The notes under the pieces: model-generated
Told to the model about the DNA's origin: nothing
Seen by the model: the letters and a program-made list of their open reading frames with translations, nothing else
Database searches by the model: none
DNA from: an uncultured Lachnospiraceae bacterium
GTDB lineage: Bacteria > Bacillota > Clostridia > Lachnospirales > Lachnospiraceae
NCBI GenBank assembly: GCA_947591245.1
Contig: CANQCY010000011.1
Span: forward strand, 1-56,838
Direction: 5' to 3'
Length of the DNA stretch: 56,838 nt
Translations under genes and position numbers: made by a program
In this document: one piece after another, positions 52,493-56,838 of the stretch
Layout of the letters: the number at the start of each line of letters is the position of its first letter
How positions within the stretch are numbered: position 1 is the stretch's first letter

Positions 52493-53197
52493 ATGAGTAG
52501 AATATTAATTGTGGATGACGATTTACTGACCGCGGAAATAGAAAAAGACTATCTTGAGCTGAGCGGCTTCGAGGTGGTGATAGAAGCAGATGGGAAAAAG
52601 GGGTTGGATCTGGCGCTGCAAGGGGGATTTAGCCTGCTTCTTCTGGATATTATACTGCCTAGCCTTGACGGGTTTGAAATTTGCAGACAGCTGCGGCAGG
52701 TGTCGGAGATACCGATCATTATCGTTTCTGCAAAAAGCGAGGAACTTGATAAAATCCGAGGGCTGCGGACCGGAGCAAACGATTATGTGACAAAGCCGTT
52801 TAGTCCGGGGGAATTGATGGCGAGGGTTAAGGCGCATCTGACGCGCTACAACAAGCTCGTCCAGAAGTTCGGGCAGATTGAAAATGAAGTGATCAAGGTC
52901 GGCGATCTGGAAATTGACCGGACGGCGCGCCGGGTTTATGTGGAAGGCGAAGAGAAGATTCTGACAACAAAAGAATTTGATCTGCTGTATTTTCTTGCCA
53001 GCCATCCTAACCATGTATATTCAAAAGAAGAGCTGCTGCAGGAGGTCTGGGAATTAGACCCGATCGGGGCGGATATTGCTACGGTTACGGTTCACATTAA
53101 AAAAATACGGGAAAAAATTGAAAAGGATAAGCATAATGTCAAATACATTGAGACTGTATGGGCGGCAGGTTACCGCTTTATCATAAAGGAAGAATGA
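52493..53197 (+). CDS. OmpR-family response regulator (orphan)
   Basis: This 234-residue two-domain regulator has a receiver with acidic pocket VDDD (residues 7-10), phosphoacceptor Asp52 in LLLLDIILP, and Lys in VTKPF. The winged helix C-terminus has TTKEFDLLYFLA and VTVHIKKIREKIE. No histidine kinase gene lies within the window, so its partner is elsewhere. The start at 52493 follows AGGGGA; the frame to 52460 lacks a site. Confidence 0.93.
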   Translation: MSRILIVDDDLLTAEIEKDYLELSGFEVVIEADGKKGLDLALQGGFSLLLLDIILPSLDGFEICRQLRQVSEIPIIIVSAKSEELDKIRGLRTGANDYVTKPFSPGELMARVKAHLTRYNKLVQKFGQIENEVIKVGDLEIDRTARRVYVEGEEKILTTKEFDLLYFLASHPNHVYSKEELLQEVWELDPIGADIATVTVHIKKIREKIEKDKHNVKYIETVWAAGYRFIIKEE

Positions 53198-53222
53198 TTT
53201 GGCCTGTCAAAATTAACAGTAA

Positions 53223-53249
53223 TATTGTTTTCTACTTTTGCCAACAATA
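53223..53249. promoter_or_regulatory. Dyad upstream of the YtvI-like gene
   Basis: TATTGTT and AACAATA face each other over 13 bases, about 40 bases before the gene. An operator or part of a promoter is possible; no sigma site is certain. Confidence 0.3.
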
Positions 53250-53290
53250 CTATAGCGAACAATTTGTAAGGTGAAAGGAGAAAACGCAAG

Positions 53291-54298
53291 ATGAACAGGA
53301 AATGGAAAAATATACTTATTATACTTGGAACTACAGGCGTGGTATACTTTAGCTTCTGCTATTTGCTTCCCCTTGTCGTTCCTTTTGTATTTGCTTTCGC
53401 ATTTGCGAAGCTTACACAGCCGGCAGTTCAGAAATTACATAAATGCTGCCATATAAATGAAAAGGCCTGCAGCTTTTTAATTATTATTATATTTTTAGGG
53501 GCGATCGGGAGTTTTTTATTTTATGTCGGATATATCTGTATCGACCAGCTGGCGGAATTGCTCAAAAATGCCCCGGCCCATGTGGGAGTTTGCACGAGGA
53601 TGTGCGAACGCGCCTGCCGCGGGGTGGACAATCTGCTCGGGCTCGGCCCAGGGGTTACCTATGTCTGGGTGGAGGATAGCTTGGCGGATATGGATGGGAA
53701 AATTTCACAAACTTATCTTCCCAAACTGACCGGATACATTCCGGCTATGCTTCGGACGCTGGGGGAGTGGGGAGCCGGATTCGTCGTATTTATTATGGCG
53801 ACATTTCTGATCTCCTTTGATAAGGACAGAAACGTCCGCTACCGCAGCCTGATGCCGTATGTAAAGCGGCTGAAGACAATGGGGCTTGCTTATCTGAAAG
53901 TACAGGGCATTATTATATTTATTGTAGCGGCGGTATGTGTGGCAGGCCTCCTGCTCATCAAAAATCCGTACGCAATCCTGCTCGGCATTGTGATCGGCAT
54001 TGTGGACGCCTTTCCCATTTTCGGAAGCGGGACGATTTTGGTTCCATGGGCTGTTTTTGAGCTGATCCGAAAAAATTTCTATTGCGGCGCGGTGCTCATT
54101 ACTCTTTATGTCATTACCCTTGTGCTGCGGGAAATTTTGGAACCGAGACTTATGGGAAAGGAAATGGGGTTAAAACCCCTTTATGTGCTGATGTCGGTTT
54201 ATGTAGGAATTAAGCTGTTCGGCTTGGGAGGGATTTTGCTCGGCCCGGTCGGGCTGACGATATTAAAGACGGTGGCAGAGACAAAAATCAAAGCGTGA
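53291..54298 (+). CDS. AI-2E family permease, YtvI-like
   Basis: This 335-residue polytopic membrane protein of the same superfamily as 38451-39653 is closer to the sporulation protein YtvI in length and in its C-terminal LGLxxPLYVLMSVYVGIKLFGLGGILLGPVG. It contains an unusual cysteine-rich extracytoplasmic stretch (VCTRMCERACRG). The ribosome-binding site is AAAGGAG. A role in sporulation is inference from the family and from the CotS-like neighbour. Confidence 0.75.
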   Translation: MNRKWKNILIILGTTGVVYFSFCYLLPLVVPFVFAFAFAKLTQPAVQKLHKCCHINEKACSFLIIIIFLGAIGSFLFYVGYICIDQLAELLKNAPAHVGVCTRMCERACRGVDNLLGLGPGVTYVWVEDSLADMDGKISQTYLPKLTGYIPAMLRTLGEWGAGFVVFIMATFLISFDKDRNVRYRSLMPYVKRLKTMGLAYLKVQGIIIFIVAAVCVAGLLLIKNPYAILLGIVIGIVDAFPIFGSGTILVPWAVFELIRKNFYCGAVLITLYVITLVLREILEPRLMGKEMGLKPLYVLMSVYVGIKLFGLGGILLGPVGLTILKTVAETKIKA

Positions 54299-54355
54299 CA
54301 GGCATAGTTTATCCCCGACCTTCATAGAATGTAATTGCATGAAGGAGGGGTGTAA

Positions 54356-55345
54356 GTGGAGGATAAGCAGGAAGCGGCAATAGCCGGATATGATTTGACC
54401 GTTCACAAACGATACCGTTCCCGAGGGGGATGGGTGCTCGAAACAAAGTCAGGTCCCAAGTTGCTGAGAGAATACGAGACAATCCGCAGCCACTTTCAGT
54501 TGGAAAACAGCATAAAGGAATATTTGATAAAAAAGGGTTTTTCTATGGTGGATAACGTTATGCTCAATACGGATGGGGAAGCGGTTACCGAAGTGGAAAC
54601 GGGTGAAAAATACGTCGTTTATAATTGGTTTTTGGGGGATGAATGCGATTTGAGGTCGGAGATCTGCCTTGCGGACGCCGGCGAGAATCTGGGAAGGCTT
54701 CACAAGGCGGTCGATGGTTTTACCCATCCGGAGGCAGAGGCAGAAAAGCAGAGCAGCCTTTTGGAACAGATGCGCAGGCACAACCGGGAGCTCAAACGGG
54801 TAAATAGTTATATGAAAGGAAAAAAGCGCAAGAGCGAATTTGAAATATATGCGATTAACTGTTTTCAGAGATATTATGAAAAGGCGTGTGAGGCGGCCGA
54901 CCGTCTGGAAGGGTGCGGCTATTATCTGACAGTGGGGGAGCGCAGCCGGAGCATGTACCACGGAGACTACAATTACCACAATCTGATCATGACAAGGCAT
55001 GGAACGGCGACGATCGGATTTGAAAAGGCGGGATATGGGATTCAGCTGCTTGACCTGACCTATTTTTTGCGCAAGACGCTGGAAAAAAACGGATGGAGCA
55101 GGCGCGCGGGAGAGGCAGTGATAAAGGGATATGATAAGGTAAATACATTATCGGAGGATCAGCTTAATTTCATCGGTATAATACTGGCGTATCCGGAAAA
55201 ATACTGGAAGCTTATGAACCATTATATCAATAAAAAGAAATCGTGGATGCCCGCCAAAAACCTTGAAAAGCTGAAAGATGTGAGAAGTCTGGAAAAACGC
55301 CGCGAGGAATTTTTGTCGCAATTTGCCTGCGCGGAAAAGTTGTAG
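54356..55345 (+). CDS. CotS-family spore coat protein (kinase-like fold)
   Basis: This 329-residue protein has an aminoglycoside-phosphotransferase/CotS fold. It has the catalytic-loop motif HGDYNYHN (202-209) and a C-terminal region YPEKYWKLMNHY with KKSWMPAKNLEKL that is typical of CotS proteins. The metal-binding Asp of the next motif is Gly (IGFEKAG, Gly221), so kinase activity is doubtful. The start is GTG 54356 after AAGGAGGGG. It probably acts in spore coat assembly. Confidence 0.82.
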   Translation: MEDKQEAAIAGYDLTVHKRYRSRGGWVLETKSGPKLLREYETIRSHFQLENSIKEYLIKKGFSMVDNVMLNTDGEAVTEVETGEKYVVYNWFLGDECDLRSEICLADAGENLGRLHKAVDGFTHPEAEAEKQSSLLEQMRRHNRELKRVNSYMKGKKRKSEFEIYAINCFQRYYEKACEAADRLEGCGYYLTVGERSRSMYHGDYNYHNLIMTRHGTATIGFEKAGYGIQLLDLTYFLRKTLEKNGWSRRAGEAVIKGYDKVNTLSEDQLNFIGIILAYPEKYWKLMNHYINKKKSWMPAKNLEKLKDVRSLEKRREEFLSQFACAEKL

Positions 55346-55373
55346 AAATAAGTGGAAGTTTTTACAAATTCGT

Positions 55374-55381
55374 GCTATACT
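55374..55381 (+). promoter_or_regulatory. Extended -10 promoter of the PEGA lipoprotein gene
   Basis: TGCTATACT (TGn-TATACT) about 35 bases before the ATG. Confidence 0.4.
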
Positions 55382-55415
55382 ACTATTAAAATATTTTTTC
55401 AAGGTGGACGTTAAA

Positions 55416-56729
55416 ATGAAACGCACGGTTTTCAGATGGGCGGCGGTGATTTTTAGTATATGCATGGCGGTTTCCGGATGCGGAAAAACAAACCGGAACA
55501 GGAAACCGGCTGCGACGAACAATCCGAATGCTTCCCTGACGTATGAAAAAGGGCGGGATTTCGTTGGTGTCATTAAAAGCATTGACACAGGGAAGAAGTC
55601 TGTGACATTTTATAACGCGGATTTTGAAGAGGAAACGCAGTGTGAATACAGTGGCGGAACGGAGATTTTGACGAAAAACGGAAAGCAGATTTCGCCGGAA
55701 TCTCTCGAGGTTGGACAAGTTGTGGATGTGTATCAGGATGAAGGGACGAAGCGCCTTACAAAAATGCAGTATACGGCGAATCTTCTGGAGTACGACAGGG
55801 TGAAGGGGCTTTATGCGGATCCAGATGCCGGATATATTGAAATAAACGGGATAAAATATCGGTATGGAAGCGAATTTGCGGCATATTCAAACGGGCAGCC
55901 GATCGATATTAAGGAGATTTCCCAGACCGATGAGATTACTTTTATGGGCGTGAAGGGAAAGGCGCTTTCAGTCGTCGTCACCAAAGGGCACGGCTATTTG
56001 AAACCCGTGAAATATGCTGATTTTGTGGGCGGCACGATGACTGTGGGCGGCGTCATGATCGTACCCGTGACAGAAAAAATGCTTGTGCCTGTACCCGAAG
56101 GCACGTATAACGTGTCGATGGAAAACGGGGATTATGTCGGAAGCAAAACGGTGACGATTCAGCGCGACCAGCAGCTTAAGCTCGATATGTCAAAATTTAA
56201 GAGCCTTGCGCCGAATACCGGACAAGTTGTATTTGATATCGACCCTGCTGGGGCGGAGCTGTATATAAATGGCACGCTGACCGAATACAAGAAGCCGGTT
56301 TCGTTAAAATACGGAAAGCATTCCGTGCGGGTTTTACTTGAGGGCTATACGACGTATTTCGGCGTGCTTGACGTACAGTCGCCGAGCCCTACCGTACGGA
56401 TCAATCTTGCGGATGAAGAGGCGGAGGTGCCTGACCAGTTCGATGATACGAGTGTTTCTAAAGGGGATGATTCGGAACAGGATTCTTCGGCAGGCGAGTA
56501 TGACAGCCGGCACACGATCACGGTCAGCGCGCCGATCGGCGCGGGCGTGTATATGGACGGTACATTTAAGGGAACGGCGCCCTGTTCTTTTGCAAAGAAG
56601 ATCGGCTCGGTTACCATTACCCTCTCCATGTCAGGACTCACGCCGAAGACCTATACTATGAAAACGCTGAATGACGGCAAGGATGTGTCATGGAGTTTTC
56701 CTGATCTTGAGGCGCCGGCCGCCGGCTGA
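55416..56729 (+). CDS. PEGA-domain lipoprotein
   Basis: This 437-residue protein has a lipoprotein signal ending AVSGC (Cys22). A beta-rich N-terminal part contains an early DFVGVIKSIDTGKKSVTFYN segment, and two PEGA domains follow (about 275-345 and 375-430). The PEGA domains have the patterns VVFDIDPAGAELYINGTLTE and ITVSAPIGAGVYMDGTFKG. An acidic Ser/Asp linker separates the PEGA copies. It should be anchored on the outer face of the membrane. Its function is unknown. The start follows AAGGTGG; the frame to 55323 overlaps the CotS gene and is rejected. Confidence 0.85.
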   Translation: MKRTVFRWAAVIFSICMAVSGCGKTNRNRKPAATNNPNASLTYEKGRDFVGVIKSIDTGKKSVTFYNADFEEETQCEYSGGTEILTKNGKQISPESLEVGQVVDVYQDEGTKRLTKMQYTANLLEYDRVKGLYADPDAGYIEINGIKYRYGSEFAAYSNGQPIDIKEISQTDEITFMGVKGKALSVVVTKGHGYLKPVKYADFVGGTMTVGGVMIVPVTEKMLVPVPEGTYNVSMENGDYVGSKTVTIQRDQQLKLDMSKFKSLAPNTGQVVFDIDPAGAELYINGTLTEYKKPVSLKYGKHSVRVLLEGYTTYFGVLDVQSPSPTVRINLADEEAEVPDQFDDTSVSKGDDSEQDSSAGEYDSRHTITVSAPIGAGVYMDGTFKGTAPCSFAKKIGSVTITLSMSGLTPKTYTMKTLNDGKDVSWSFPDLEAPAAG

Positions 56730-56838
56730 AATGCGAATAGAGCCGGTATTTTTGAAAGAATTTTAATAATCTCTCGGAATCATGAGTGATTATATTCAGC
56801 ACAGCTGGCAATGAACATTGAAAAGTGAATATTATCCG
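56730..56838. other. Right-edge non-coding sequence
   Basis: I see no gene in these 109 bases. A clear terminator is not visible; GCCGGC at the end of the PEGA gene and GCCGG at about 56751 could pair weakly. Confidence 0.3.

Overview
The window reads as the replication-origin region of a spore-forming, flagellated member of the Clostridia, most likely Lachnospiraceae. The evidence is the gene order dnaN-rlbA-recF-gyrB-gyrA on one side of dnaA and rpmH-rnpA-yidD-yidC-jag-mnmE-mnmG-rsmG-parA-parB on the other. Two perfect parS sites, spoIIR, a CotS-family gene, an [Fe-S] fumarase, AICAR transformylase and IMP cyclohydrolase as separate proteins, BspA-type leucine-rich repeats and tRNAs without encoded CCA fit this. 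Genes left of about 29 kb are mostly on the minus strand and genes to the right mostly on the plus strand, as expected for forks leaving an origin at about 27.4-29.1 kb. By eye the core (about 24-38 kb) is clearly more AT-rich than the flanks.

Left arm (1-12.7 kb). A Tad/Flp pilus operon runs off the left edge (prepilin peptidase, TadZ-like, TadA, TadB and a partial membrane protein). A DUF2508/YaaL gene follows. Next comes a flagellar block in which a 946-residue FliK-like, DUF6240-type repeat protein overlaps a cysteine-containing flagellin gene, followed by fliS. A sigma-28-like promoter sits on the stop codon of spoIIR. ispE and a secreted leucine-rich-repeat protein run the other way.

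12.7-29 kb. A circularly permuted GH3 glycosidase, tRNA-Gly(CCC), and the two halves of an [Fe-S] fumarase are found here. The fumarase halves are separated by feoAB (with a FeoB-associated small protein) and azlCD. The alpha half overlaps the end of gyrA. The gyrase/recF/dnaN/dnaA cluster follows.

29-44 kb. The ribosome/RNase P/membrane-insertion/tRNA-modification/chromosome-partition string leads to a DUF4446 gene, tRNA-Lys(CTT), an AI-2E-family permease, trmB, a D,D-carboxypeptidase with a long hairpin-rich leader, and the last two steps of IMP synthesis.

Right arm (44-56.8 kb). A GH43-LRR surface enzyme, tRNA-Arg(CCT), metK, an IS4-family insertion sequence, a GH43 beta-xylosidase-type gene in tandem with DAHP synthase, an orphan OmpR-type response regulator, a YtvI-like permease, a CotS-like protein and a PEGA-domain lipoprotein complete the window.

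Most of the window is conserved core genome. The least explained items are: (i) a 27-nt hairpin element, 24/27 identical, in the leaders of yaaL and the carboxypeptidase gene, the latter within three consecutive hairpins; (ii) the FliK-like repeat protein coupled to an eight-cysteine flagellin; (iii) a DnaA whose Walker A lacks the first glycine; and (iv) tandem and palindromic operator-like sites at the aroF, feoA and GH43 promoters. No CRISPR array, prophage or recognisable defence system was seen. No gene-free stretch exceeds 300 bases.
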